From positions 4,771,001 through 4,835,000 of the forward strand of contig NZ_OY761553.1 of the NCBI RefSeq assembly GCF_963664735.1: DNA of 64,000 nt, read 5' to 3'. Numbering within the stretch: position 1 is the first letter of the stretch; each line of letters starts with the position of its first letter. The notes beneath the pieces were generated by a model. The model searched no databases. It worked only from the letters and a program-made list of their open reading frames with translations, and was not told the origin of the DNA. The position numbers and the translations under genes are program-made. Below, in pieces: positions 8,606 to 16,832 of the stretch. The stretch is from an uncultured Cohaesibacter sp. GTDB taxonomy: Bacteria > Pseudomonadota > Alphaproteobacteria > Rhizobiales > Cohaesibacteraceae.

Positions 8606-9604
8606 ATGACATCCCTGCCTGTACGTGTTTTCTGCGTAGCCGCTCTGAGTGTCTTTGCAGTCGATGCCAACGCCGAAACCTGGCGCTTGAGTTCCATGAT
8701 GACCCCGGAAAGCTTTGAGGGTCAGGCGTATCAAAAATTCGCTGATCTGGTGGAAGAATATACCGACGGCGATATCAAAGTCCGCATTTATCCTAATGAG
8801 CAGATCGGTACAATGAATTCCGTGGTCGAGCAGCTCAGCCAAGGTCTCATCCAGCTCGCTCCATCTGGCTCTTCCTTCCTTGCTCGCTGGGAAGATGGTA
8901 TCCGCTATGCTGCAGCTCCATTTCTGTTCGATAATTATGAACACTGGAGCAAATTCATCGAGGGTGACCTGTTCAAGTCCTGGCTTGCCAAGGCTGAAGA
9001 TACGGCTGGTATCAGCATTCTGGGTGATATCCCCGATATGCCTCGCGGGTCTTTCCGTACAATCGTTTCCAGCAAGCCCATCGAGACCGCTGATGACATC
9101 AAGGGTCTGAAAATGCGCCAGTATCAGAACGAACTGGTGATTGATGCATGGACCCATCTGGGAGCCGAAGTTCGCGTGCTGCCATGGGGCGAAGTATATG
9201 ATGGAATCAACCGCGGTATCGTTAATGCCGTGACCTCTCCTGCAGAGCAGATTCAGGCCATGCGCTTCTATGAAGTTGCACCTTACATCGTGCGTTCCGA
9301 TGAGTATCCTCAGGCCGTTGCCTGGATGATGAACAAGAAGGCTTGGGACAAGCTTTCCAAAGAGAACCAGGCCGCTCTCCTGAAAGCGCATAAAGAAGCT
9401 GCTGCATTCGGTCGTGAATTGTTGGCCAAGGCGTCTGCTTCCCTACAATCCGACCTTGAAGCCAAGGATGGTGTCCACGTCAATTTTGACTTCGATTCCA
9501 GTCCGCTGGTTAAGAAAATGGCCGATTTCTACAACGAGCGCGATGCCGAAGGTAAACTGCCAAAAGGTCTTCTTGAAGCGGTAGAAACTGCAAGAGGTCA
9601 ATAA
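8606..9604 (+). CDS. TRAP transporter solute-binding protein (DctP family)
   Basis: 332 aa with an N-terminal signal peptide (cleavage after about residue 23, VDANA|ET). The DctP fold is shown by NEQIGTMNSVVEQL, and by GLKMRQYQNELVIDAWTHLGAEVRVLPWGEVY, where the Arg of KMRQ is the position that usually binds a carboxylate group. This periplasmic protein captures the substrate and delivers it to the DctQM permease. Start supported by AGAGGAG spaced 7 nt. The neighbours (dipeptidase, RidA, cysteine desulfhydrase) suggest an amino-acid or dipeptide-like ligand carrying a carboxylate; this is inference. Confidence 0.93.
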   Translation: MTSLPVRVFCVAALSVFAVDANAETWRLSSMMTPESFEGQAYQKFADLVEEYTDGDIKVRIYPNEQIGTMNSVVEQLSQGLIQLAPSGSSFLARWEDGIRYAAAPFLFDNYEHWSKFIEGDLFKSWLAKAEDTAGISILGDIPDMPRGSFRTIVSSKPIETADDIKGLKMRQYQNELVIDAWTHLGAEVRVLPWGEVYDGINRGIVNAVTSPAEQIQAMRFYEVAPYIVRSDEYPQAVAWMMNKKAWDKLSKENQAALLKAHKEAAAFGRELLAKASASLQSDLEAKDGVHVNFDFDSSPLVKKMADFYNERDAEGKLPKGLLEAVETARGQ

Positions 9605-9608
9605 GCGC

Positions 9609-10133
9609 ATGTTAGCGTCGCTCGACAAAACTCTAGATATGGTCGCCCGCCTTTTCAGAAGGCTGGCAACCATATGTCTGTTGATCATGGTCTCGCTGAA
9701 TTTGTTCAATGTTGTTGCGCGAGCGGCGTTTGATCATGCCTTTGGGTGGGTCTTTCCGTGGACTCTCCTGCTTTTCGCCTGGATGTTGTTTTTTGGCTTC
9801 TATGCCTACGCGAGAGGCGGTCGAGACGTTGTCGTTGACGTCTTGATGGTGCGGTTGCCCAAACCTGTTCGCGTTGTTGGTGGTCTGTTTGCGGCTTTGG
9901 TTGGTATGCTGTTCATGGTTGCCATTCTGCGTGCAGCTCCCACGTTGATATCTATCCAGACAAGCAAGATGGATATGATCGATTTGCCCCTTTGGGCCCG
10001 ATCAGCTCCGCTGTTCCTCTCTGCGATCATGGTGTTCCTGCATATGTTGCTCACCTTCATTCATATCGCAACCGGGAATTACGTGCCCTTTGTCAAGACG
10101 CCGATTGCTGAAGAACCGGAGAGCGACTCATGA
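9609..10133 (+). CDS. TRAP transporter small permease (DctQ family)
   Basis: 174 aa with four hydrophobic segments (about 18-40, 48-70, 88-110, 125-150), the usual DctQ topology. It starts 4 nt after the binding-protein gene and overlaps the large permease by ATGA at 10130-10133, so all three TRAP subunits are translated together. DctQ binds the large subunit and is needed for sodium-driven uptake. Confidence 0.92.
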   Translation: MLASLDKTLDMVARLFRRLATICLLIMVSLNLFNVVARAAFDHAFGWVFPWTLLLFAWMLFFGFYAYARGGRDVVVDVLMVRLPKPVRVVGGLFAALVGMLFMVAILRAAPTLISIQTSKMDMIDLPLWARSAPLFLSAIMVFLHMLLTFIHIATGNYVPFVKTPIAEEPESDS

Positions 10134-11422
10134 TACTCGGATTAATTGTTATCGGGGGCTTCATCTGCCTGATGATGATCGGTGTGCCGGTTACCATAGC
10201 GATTGGTGCAGCTTCGGTTGGAGGGCTCTATTGGGCCGGTTTTGGTGACCAAAGCCTTGTTGTGCCTCAACAGATCATTGATGGTGCAGCCAAACCTGGA
10301 CTGTTGGCCATTCCCTTCTTTATTCTGGCTGGCAATCTGATGAATGCAATCGGGCTCACAGACCGGATTTTCAACTTCGCATTGGCTCTGGTAGGGCATT
10401 TCCGTGCCGGTCTTGCTTATGTGAACGTTATTGCTTCGCTTTTGTTCGCGGGTGTATCCGGGGCTGCTACGGCAGATATTGCAGGATTGGGCCAGCTGGA
10501 AGTCAAAGCGATGCGTGCCCGTGGTTATACGCCTGAATTTTCAGCAGCTTTGACCGTTGCCACATCACTTGTCGGCCCCATTGTTCCGCCTTCGATCAGC
10601 TTGATTGTCTATGCCTGGCTGGCCAGTGAATCCGTCGCTCGCCTGTTTCTTGCAGGGATCATTCCCGGAGTTCTGGTGGCCGTTTCTTTCATTCTCTATA
10701 TCCGCTTTCTTTCCATCTGGGTTCCTATGCCGCGCGAACCACGGGCAACGGCACGTGGTTTGCTAAAGGCAACAGTCGAGGGGATTCCGGCACTGGTTGC
10801 TCCGGGAATTATCTTGGGATCTATCGTGTTCGGATTTGCGACTGCGACAGAGGCCGGCGTCATCGCTTGCGGCTACTCGGTTCTGATCGGGCTTTTCTAT
10901 CGCAAACTTCATGTTGAGGGCCTATGGGATGCTCTGGTGCAGAGCGCGACGCTGGCTTCATTGATCATGATGATCATCGGCGTTTCGCAGATCATGGGCT
11001 GGCTGTTTGCCTTTGAGCAGGTGCCGCAGGCTTTTGCTTCGGGCATTCTGGAAGCCATTTCGAGCAAGGGTGTGTTTTTGGCCTTTACCATTGCGCTCTT
11101 GGTGCTCATTGGCTGCTTTATGGAAGCAACGCCAGCCAAGATCATCCTTCTGCCCTTGCTGTTGCCGATTGCGGATATGTTCGGCATCGATCGGGTTCAG
11201 TTTGGTATGATTATCACCTTGTCTCTGCTGTTGGGTATTGCAACGCCACCGTTAGGGGTCGGGCTCTATCTTATGTCTGCCGTGTCCGGGGTACGGTTTG
11301 AAAAGCTCGCTGTTTCCATTTTGCCGTTGTTGATCCCGCCGATAATCGTGCTGGTCCTAATCGCTGCTGTGCCGGAGATTACTCTCTGGCTTCCAAATCT
11401 GGTGATGGGCCCAGCCCAGTAG
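10130..11422 (+). CDS. TRAP transporter large permease (DctM family)
   Basis: 430 aa, about 12 hydrophobic segments along the whole length. Family signatures include AIPFFILAGNLMNAIG near residue 60, LFAGVSGAATADIAGLG near 105-120, and TPPLGVGLYLMSAVSG near 370. This is the transport channel, which couples substrate entry to the ion gradient. Last of the three TRAP genes; 178 nt and a strong hairpin separate it from ridA. Confidence 0.94.
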   Translation: MILGLIVIGGFICLMMIGVPVTIAIGAASVGGLYWAGFGDQSLVVPQQIIDGAAKPGLLAIPFFILAGNLMNAIGLTDRIFNFALALVGHFRAGLAYVNVIASLLFAGVSGAATADIAGLGQLEVKAMRARGYTPEFSAALTVATSLVGPIVPPSISLIVYAWLASESVARLFLAGIIPGVLVAVSFILYIRFLSIWVPMPREPRATARGLLKATVEGIPALVAPGIILGSIVFGFATATEAGVIACGYSVLIGLFYRKLHVEGLWDALVQSATLASLIMMIIGVSQIMGWLFAFEQVPQAFASGILEAISSKGVFLAFTIALLVLIGCFMEATPAKIILLPLLLPIADMFGIDRVQFGMIITLSLLLGIATPPLGVGLYLMSAVSGVRFEKLAVSILPLLIPPIIVLVLIAAVPEITLWLPNLVMGPAQ

Positions 11423-11457
11423 CCAGAGTTTATCACCGAGATTTGTGGTGAGCATGG

Positions 11458-11489
11458 TGGCCGCAGGGAAATGCATTTCTCTGCGGCCA
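11458..11489 (+). repeat. 32-nt near-perfect hairpin between dctM and ridA
   Basis: The 16-nt halves (TGGCCGCAGGGAAATG and CATTTCTCTGCGGCCA) pair completely apart from one G-U, leaving practically no loop beyond the central turn. No T tract follows, so it is probably not a simple terminator. It could mark the TRAP mRNA end, protect it from 3' exonucleases, or reduce read-through into ridA. Confidence 0.65.
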
Positions 11490-11600
11490 GCGGGAAAGTT
11501 TCGTCTTTTCGCAAGAGCCGGGTGTGATCGGGCGAATTCAGAAAATTGAATTATATCATTATGTTAGGCCGTTTTTCTTGCGGTCGGAAAAGGAAGCAAA

Positions 11601-11981
11601 ATGAAAGTTGTCAATACATCTGATGCACCAGCTGCAATCGGCCCCTATTCACAAGCGATTGCTGCAGGTGGGTTGCTGTTCGTTTCAGGGCAGTTGCCAA
11701 TCAATCCGGCGACAGGATCCATCGAGGCCACTGATGTTGTTGGACAGTTGCATCAATGCATGAAAAATATCGATGCCATCGCCAAGGAAGCGGGAGCCTC
11801 TTTGGACAAGGTCGTCAAGACCACCATACTTATGCAGGATTTGGCTGGCTTTGCTGACGTCAACGAAGCCTATGGCAGCTATCTCAAAGAGCCTTTTCCC
11901 GCTCGTGCCTGCTATCAGGTTGCAGCCATTCCGAAAGGCGCTCTCATTGAAATCGAAGCCGTAATCGAGTTGGAGGACTGA
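11601..11981 (+). CDS. RidA-family enamine/imine deaminase
   Basis: 126 aa, full length for the family. Conserved blocks: AIGPYSQAI (12-20), VSGQLP (28-33), PARACYQVAAIPKGALIEIEAV (100-121); R102 and the Glu residues at 117/119 sit where E. coli RidA has its catalytic Arg and Glu. RidA hydrolyses 2-aminoacrylate and related imines made by PLP enzymes, before they inactivate other PLP enzymes. The cysteine-desulfhydrase-like gene begins 4 nt downstream, an enzyme type that makes just this intermediate, so the pairing is functionally coherent. Start set by AAAGGAAGCAAA before the ATG. Confidence 0.94.
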   Translation: MKVVNTSDAPAAIGPYSQAIAAGGLLFVSGQLPINPATGSIEATDVVGQLHQCMKNIDAIAKEAGASLDKVVKTTILMQDLAGFADVNEAYGSYLKEPFPARACYQVAAIPKGALIEIEAVIELED

Positions 11982-11985
11982 GAGT

Positions 11986-13101
11986 ATGGCACAAGCTCTG
12001 CAAGCGCTCGCTATTGAGCCGACCACCGAATTCTGCTTTTGCGAGCAGGAAACCTATCATGAATGGGCCTGCACGGCGTTGGAAAAACTCGACTGTGAAA
12101 AGCAGCGCGCGGTTGATACGCACCTGATCCCCCTGAATTTGTCCGGATTTGAAGACACTCCGATTTATCTGAAGGACGAAAGCACCCAGCCTACAGGGAG
12201 CTTGAAGCATCGTCTGGCCCGTTCTCTGTTTACCAATGCGATCTGTAATGGTTTCATTGGTCCGGAAAGCACGGTCATTGAAGCATCTTCCGGTTCCACA
12301 GCTGTGAGCGAAGCCTATTTTGCGCAACTGCTCGGCCTGCCCTTCATCGCCGTGATGCAGAAAGACACGTCAAAGACCAAGGTTGATGCGATCAAGCACT
12401 ATGGTGGTAAATGTCATCTGGTTGAGCGTGGCGATCAGGTTTATGCGGAATCAGAGCGACTGGCTGAAGAAACTGGCGGATATTACATGGACCAGTTTTC
12501 CAACGCAGCAGTGGCAACCGACTGGCGCAGCGACGACAGCATCGCCGGGACGATCCTGCAACAAATGCAGCGCGAGCCTGTGACTACTCCTGCCTGGATT
12601 GTTATGAGTGCAGGCACAGGTGGAACCTCGGCAACAATTGGCCGCCATTTGCGTTATCACAAGTTACCGACGAAGCTGTGTGTGCCTGACGTGGAAAATT
12701 CCGTGTTCATGAATGCTTGGCAATCCCATGAGCGCAACCTGACCTGTTCGGCAGGGTCTCGTATCGAGGGTATCGGGCGCCCGCGCGTCGAGCCTTCCTT
12801 CATGTCAGATCTCGTGGATGCCATGATCAAGGTGCCTGATGCTGCGTCGGTCGCAGCCATGCTGAAATTGTCCCAGTTCCTTGGCCGCCCTGTCGGGCCT
12901 TCGAGCGGAACAAACTTCTTCGGGGCGCTTGTGGTTGCTGGCAAAATGCGAGAAGCCGGCGAAAAGGGGCCTATCGTAACTGTTGTTTGCGATGGTGGGT
13001 ATCGCTATCAGGATACCTATCACGAGAGCGCTTGGCGTCAGGCCAAAGGGCTTAATGATGCTGCCTGGATGGACTATGTTGACGGTTTGCTGACTGTTTA
13101 A
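11986..13101 (+). CDS. PLP-dependent L-cysteine desulfhydrase, Cds1-like
   Basis: 371 aa fold-type II PLP enzyme of the cysteine synthase superfamily. The PLP lysine is K74 in PTGSLKHRLARS; SSGST (101-105) is the substrate loop, AGTGGTS (209-215) binds the PLP phosphate, and RIEGIGRPRVEPSF and VGPSSGTN follow. This motif set is much closer to the Cds1 desulfhydrase of mycobacteria (Rv3684) than to biosynthetic CysK/CysM; I judge this from memory, not a search. Cds1 turns cysteine into H2S, ammonia and pyruvate via 2-aminoacrylate. It starts 4 nt after ridA and a terminator follows, so it closes the operon. Confidence 0.85.
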   Translation: MAQALQALAIEPTTEFCFCEQETYHEWACTALEKLDCEKQRAVDTHLIPLNLSGFEDTPIYLKDESTQPTGSLKHRLARSLFTNAICNGFIGPESTVIEASSGSTAVSEAYFAQLLGLPFIAVMQKDTSKTKVDAIKHYGGKCHLVERGDQVYAESERLAEETGGYYMDQFSNAAVATDWRSDDSIAGTILQQMQREPVTTPAWIVMSAGTGGTSATIGRHLRYHKLPTKLCVPDVENSVFMNAWQSHERNLTCSAGSRIEGIGRPRVEPSFMSDLVDAMIKVPDAASVAAMLKLSQFLGRPVGPSSGTNFFGALVVAGKMREAGEKGPIVTVVCDGGYRYQDTYHESAWRQAKGLNDAAWMDYVDGLLTV

Positions 13102-13148
13102 ATTTCAAGAATTCGCAAACAGTTCATAATCCAAATAACTGTCATGAT

Positions 13149-13186
13149 AAAACACCAGCCAGAGCATGCTTCTGGTCGGTGTTTTT
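13149..13186 (+). terminator. Rho-independent terminator after the desulfhydrase gene
   Basis: Imperfect stem AAACACC..CCAG..GCA / TGC..CTGG..GGTGTTT followed by TTTTT, 48 nt beyond the stop. It separates this operon from the convergent btaB gene and, having A residues on the other side, may act in both directions. Confidence 0.75.
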
Positions 13187-13273
13187 CTGAAAGCTGTAGA
13201 CGAAATTTCTTGAAGATATGCTGTTGGTGAAATGCCAAAGAGCCGCATTGGGAGAGGGCTGGGGGCAGCCGTT

Positions 13274-13927
13274 CTATTTCTCTGGGCTCAGCTTTTCGAT
13301 TTTTGCCGTTTGAGCGTAGTGTCGGAAAATATTCTTGTGCTCAAGGGAGATTGTGTCGCGCTCGGCGATGACTTGCAGGAAAGCATAAAGCTCTTCACGC
13401 GGGGTTACATGAAATTGCTTGAGCCACTTGTTCAAGGCTGTTTTGAAAAGAGACGGAAGCTTGGCCTGATCACCAAAGTCGACCAGATGCAATGTTCCCC
13501 CTACAGAAAGATGGCGCATCGCTTCTGTAATTGCCCCCTGCCAATCCGGGATCATCGACAAGCTGTAAGACATGACGATGTGGTCGAATGTCTCTGTGCC
13601 GAACAGTTCTACAGAATTGAAGTCGCAGGCATCGCCCTGTTTCAGTAGAGCTCTCTTGCCCAGCTTCTCCCTTGCTGTCTGCAGCATTTGTTCGGAAATG
13701 TCGAGGCCGTAAAGTTGGCGGCCTGGATAGCGTTTGTCGATCAGATCGAGATTGCGCCCCGTTCCGCATGCCATTTCCAGAATGCGGGCATTCTCGTCAG
13801 GCTGGATCTGGTTGATGACCTTGTCCCGCCCGAGCAGGTAATATTTGCGCGTGGCATCATAAATCAGCCGTTGGTAGCGATATATGTCGTCCATCATTCC
13901 GGCATGATTGGGAGAGGTCACCGCCAT
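13274..13927 (-). CDS. btaB: Betaine-lipid N-methyltransferase BtaB
   Basis: 217 aa class I SAM methyltransferase. Motif I is ILEMACGTGRN (49-59), and YSLSMIPDWQ and LHLVDFGDQ are later motifs. BtaB adds three methyl groups to diacylglycerylhomoserine, giving the phosphorus-free membrane lipid DGTS. I start it at the ATG 4 nt after the btaA stop; an in-frame start at 13984 would overlap btaA by over 50 nt. The immediate pairing with a DUF3419/BtaA gene makes the assignment firm despite the general methyltransferase fold. Confidence 0.9.
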   Translation of the reverse strand: MAVTSPNHAGMMDDIYRYQRLIYDATRKYYLLGRDKVINQIQPDENARILEMACGTGRNLDLIDKRYPGRQLYGLDISEQMLQTAREKLGKRALLKQGDACDFNSVELFGTETFDHIVMSYSLSMIPDWQGAITEAMRHLSVGGTLHLVDFGDQAKLPSLFKTALNKWLKQFHVTPREELYAFLQVIAERDTISLEHKNIFRHYAQTAKIEKLSPEK

Positions 13928-13931
13928 TGGA

Positions 13932-15158
13932 CTATCCCGCCTTGCGATAAAGATGAACACCGCCGTAAATGGCTGATCGGTCATTCAGGGTTGCGACGCG
14001 AGAGGCTTCCTCGTCATAGTGCCATTGATCCAACACAGCAGCGTCGACGCGACCGGGCAGTATATCCTTCGTGCCACCGGTGCGGAAAAGCACCCGGGCG
14101 TTAGGGCAGGCCGTGCGGGTGATTTCAGACCAGAGTGCATTGAGTTGCTCGTCATCCATCCAGTCTTGTGCATCAAGCAGAATATAAACGCTTTTGCTTT
14201 GCTCTGGTTGAGCGGCCAGCATTTCCGTGAGCGACTGGTTGAGGATCGTGACCCGGTCTGCATTGCGGCGCAGGATGTCGAAATTCTGAGCTTCGAGATA
14301 GGGGGGGACAGGACCAAAGCCGTCTGGCGAATAAGCGCGTGTCGCGGCTTGCCATGCAAAATAATTCTGGTTGATTGGGAAATCACAAAAGAGCTTGCGG
14401 GTTCTCTCGCGCAGAACTGCGACGATGTCTCCGTCGGCATCTTGGGCCAGCTTGTCATATTGTGCAGGCGGTATGCCCAGGCCAAACAGAGAGGCTCGTC
14501 GATGGGCGAGAAATTTGACAAACCAGTTGTCATAAAGCGGTGCGATTTGTTGCTCAAAGAAATGCTGTTGATCAGACAGGCTTTGTGCAGAAAGCAGAGA
14601 CGAGAAATTCACGTTGCCGACTCGCGCTACAACATGGGTCAGACCAATGAAGCGCCCCAACAGGCCGTGACGGTAAAGGCCCTTGCGGAACATGTTCTTC
14701 CGTTTGCCAAAGAGCCGTGGTTTGTTCCAGTATCTGAGTGTTTCTTCATCCAGATGCGGCGCGATATAGCGGTCAAAATTCGTCACGTTGCTCTTGAGAT
14801 TCGCGTGGCCGAAAAAGTCGTAAAAGCTTGCCTGATCCGGAAGATGGGAAATCGAAGCCAGCTTGAGTTTGTTAAGCGCCACATGCGCCGGGGATAGGTC
14901 CACCATCATGATGGAAGCGGGGCTTGCACAAAGATAGGAAAGCGCGTTGCAGCCGCCCGAGGCGATGCAGACAACATGGTCTTCAGGCGTCAGCTCTATC
15001 GCCTTCATGTCCTCTACAGGATCTTCCCATATTTGAGCGTAAACCAATCCGCGAAAGAAACGTCCAAAAAGCCGTTCCAGAATGCCATCCAGCGACAAAA
15101 ATGCGCCCGGATTAACTGCCGAATCTATGCGTTGTATTACAGATTGGGATTGGTTCAT
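13932..15158 (-). CDS. btaA: S-adenosylmethionine:diacylglycerol 3-amino-3-carboxypropyl transferase BtaA
   Basis: 408 aa DUF3419-family protein. It moves the aminocarboxypropyl group of SAM to diacylglycerol, the first step of DGTS betaine-lipid synthesis. Seen: QIWEDPVEDM, a SAM-binding CIASGGCNALSYL and VDLSPAHVALNKLKLA near the N-terminus, and a long ILLDAQDWM segment near the C-terminus. The start at 15158 has GAAGGA 6 nt upstream; a GTG at 15200 has no spaced ribosome site. A Pho box lies about 130 bp upstream, fitting the known induction of these lipids in phosphate starvation. Confidence 0.93.
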   Translation of the reverse strand: MNQSQSVIQRIDSAVNPGAFLSLDGILERLFGRFFRGLVYAQIWEDPVEDMKAIELTPEDHVVCIASGGCNALSYLCASPASIMMVDLSPAHVALNKLKLASISHLPDQASFYDFFGHANLKSNVTNFDRYIAPHLDEETLRYWNKPRLFGKRKNMFRKGLYRHGLLGRFIGLTHVVARVGNVNFSSLLSAQSLSDQQHFFEQQIAPLYDNWFVKFLAHRRASLFGLGIPPAQYDKLAQDADGDIVAVLRERTRKLFCDFPINQNYFAWQAATRAYSPDGFGPVPPYLEAQNFDILRRNADRVTILNQSLTEMLAAQPEQSKSVYILLDAQDWMDDEQLNALWSEITRTACPNARVLFRTGGTKDILPGRVDAAVLDQWHYDEEASRVATLNDRSAIYGGVHLYRKAG

Positions 15159-15287
15159 CTCTGGTCCTTCACTCGAAGCTATCCAAGCATGATGTTTCAC
15201 CCCTTATGGAATCTGGTTTTCATTTTGCATTTGGTCGATGCAAATGTTCATTCCATAACAGGATTGGTAATGGATTATTTTCAATGC

Positions 15288-15305
15288 GTGACAGATGAAT
15301 GACGG
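15288..15305 (-). promoter_or_regulatory. Pho box (PhoB site) upstream of btaAB
   Basis: Read on the minus strand the site is CCGTCAT-TCAT-CTGTCAC: two 7-mers 4 nt apart, one mismatch in the first against the CTGTCAT-N4-CTGTCAT consensus. It is 130 bp before the btaA start, in the direction of transcription. It predicts that PhoB switches on betaine-lipid synthesis when phosphate is scarce. Confidence 0.8.
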
Positions 15306-15437
15306 TGGCAAGAAATTATTTTGCCAGTGCTGCAAATCGCCTTCGCCATATTTGGCAAGTAATGCCGCATCAGGGCAGGGCAGGCAGGGCTGGCGCTCAG
15401 CCGACAATTCGTTTTAGGACGGTGGGTAGATGTGCAG

Positions 15438-16040
15438 CTAAAAGCTTTTGACGTTCCAGACCTTGACCTGACCATTTTCGATGAGGCACATGGCGCCGGT
15501 GCTAACCTTGGCCTGTTCTGCCGTGATACCATATTGAGGCGCGGTGATCCTCAATATGCCATTGCTGGTAACGATCAGAGCTGTCGCGTCTTTTCCATGG
15601 GAGCGTTCGATATCGGCTGTCATCTTGTTCCAATTGGCAAGAATGGTTTCAGGGGCCGGAGACCACTGATAGCCATGAGGCCAAATGCTCTGCTTTTGCC
15701 AGCGATCGATATCTTCGTCGCCGTAAAGGGCTCTGATCTCGTCGTTGGATTTTGCTTCCCACAGGCCATAGTCGATTTCTTTCAGAGCATCGCTGATCGT
15801 CACATCGATTTTTGACCAACCGGCGGCATCCAGAGCGATTCGAGCTGACTGCATGGTTCTTTTGAGCGGACCGCAGAAAATGGCATCCGGTTGCATGCCG
15901 CTTTCCTTGAGAGCCTCTCCCATGGCCTGAGCTTGCTGCTGACCTTTCTCGACCAGTGGCAAGTCACTTCTTGCGCCAACCCAGACAACTTTGTCGTCTT
16001 TTGCGAATGTGTTGCCATGTCTGGCCAGAATGAGCTTCAT
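15438..16040 (-). CDS. Histidine phosphatase (phosphoglycerate mutase-like) family protein
   Basis: 200 aa. It opens with MKLILARHGNT, whose RHG triplet holds the phosphorylated histidine; FCGPLKRTMQSA and EIDYGLWE (second conserved segments) and a later TSNGILRIT, where family members usually have a His, follow. The lack of that usual second histidine (VTSNG in place of V-SHG) is odd and may change activity. The substrate is not predictable. The gene starts 9 nt downstream of kdsB on the same strand and is probably co-transcribed with it. Confidence 0.85.
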   Translation of the reverse strand: MKLILARHGNTFAKDDKVVWVGARSDLPLVEKGQQQAQAMGEALKESGMQPDAIFCGPLKRTMQSARIALDAAGWSKIDVTISDALKEIDYGLWEAKSNDEIRALYGDEDIDRWQKQSIWPHGYQWSPAPETILANWNKMTADIERSHGKDATALIVTSNGILRITAPQYGITAEQAKVSTGAMCLIENGQVKVWNVKSF

Positions 16041-16049
16041 GATCGCCTC

Positions 16050-16832
16050 CTAAAGCACCAATTCACCTTCGCGACGGATGATGCCTTCTGCAATCTCGAT
16101 ATCTTCCAGGGCATCAACTGATGAATGCGTTCTGTTGCGATAATCGACCAGAACCACACGAACCTTCATGCCATATTCCAGAGCGCGCAATTGTTCGAGA
16201 CCTTCGGTCAATTCCAGTGGTGATGGCTCCAGATCTACATAGGTTTCCAGAGCTTCCTTCTTGTAGCCATAAAGGCCGATATGGCGGTAGGTGGAGGCAA
16301 AGCCCTTGCTGCGGGTGAATGGCAGGATGTTCTTGGAGAAATATAGGGCATTGTGCTTATTGTCGAAAACGACGGTTGTGCCACTGGCCGGATTCTTCTT
16401 TTTGCTTTCCTTAAGGTTGGCGATCGCTTCTTCGGACATTTGAGTGGCGGGCGTTACGATGTCAAAGGGATCTTGCGTATTAGCGAATTCGTCAATCATT
16501 GCCTGAATGACCCAAGGCGGGGTCAATACGGCATCTCCCTGAAAGTTGATGACAGCATCTTCTGTAATGTTTGCTGCTTCGATCGTCGCGTGGGCTCTTT
16601 CTGAGCCGTTTCTACAGGTGTCTGGTGTGAGAACCGCTTCTGCGCCAAAGGATGCTGCATGCCGGACAATGCGTTCATCCTCGGTGCTGATCACAATGCG
16701 GGAGCAGCCCGTGGTCGCCTTGGCGATGCGCCAAACACGCTCCAACATGCTTGTTCCGAGAATGGGCAGCAATGGTTTGCCGGGCAGTCGGCTTGATCCA
16801 TATCGGGCAGGGATGACGATGGCGACGGACAT
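16050..16832 (-). CDS. kdsB: 3-deoxy-manno-octulosonate cytidylyltransferase KdsB
   Basis: 260 aa, usual length about 245-255. N-terminal nucleotidyltransferase signature IPARYGSSRLPGKPLLPILG (7-26) is diagnostic; NFQGDAVLTPP and HIGLYGYKKEAL match KdsB core positions. The enzyme activates KDO as CMP-KDO for LPS inner-core synthesis in the cytoplasm. First gene of a short minus-strand unit with the phosphatase 9 nt downstream. Confidence 0.95.
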   Translation of the reverse strand: MSVAIVIPARYGSSRLPGKPLLPILGTSMLERVWRIAKATTGCSRIVISTEDERIVRHAASFGAEAVLTPDTCRNGSERAHATIEAANITEDAVINFQGDAVLTPPWVIQAMIDEFANTQDPFDIVTPATQMSEEAIANLKESKKKNPASGTTVVFDNKHNALYFSKNILPFTRSKGFASTYRHIGLYGYKKEALETYVDLEPSPLELTEGLEQLRALEYGMKVRVVLVDYRNRTHSSVDALEDIEIAEGIIRREGELVL

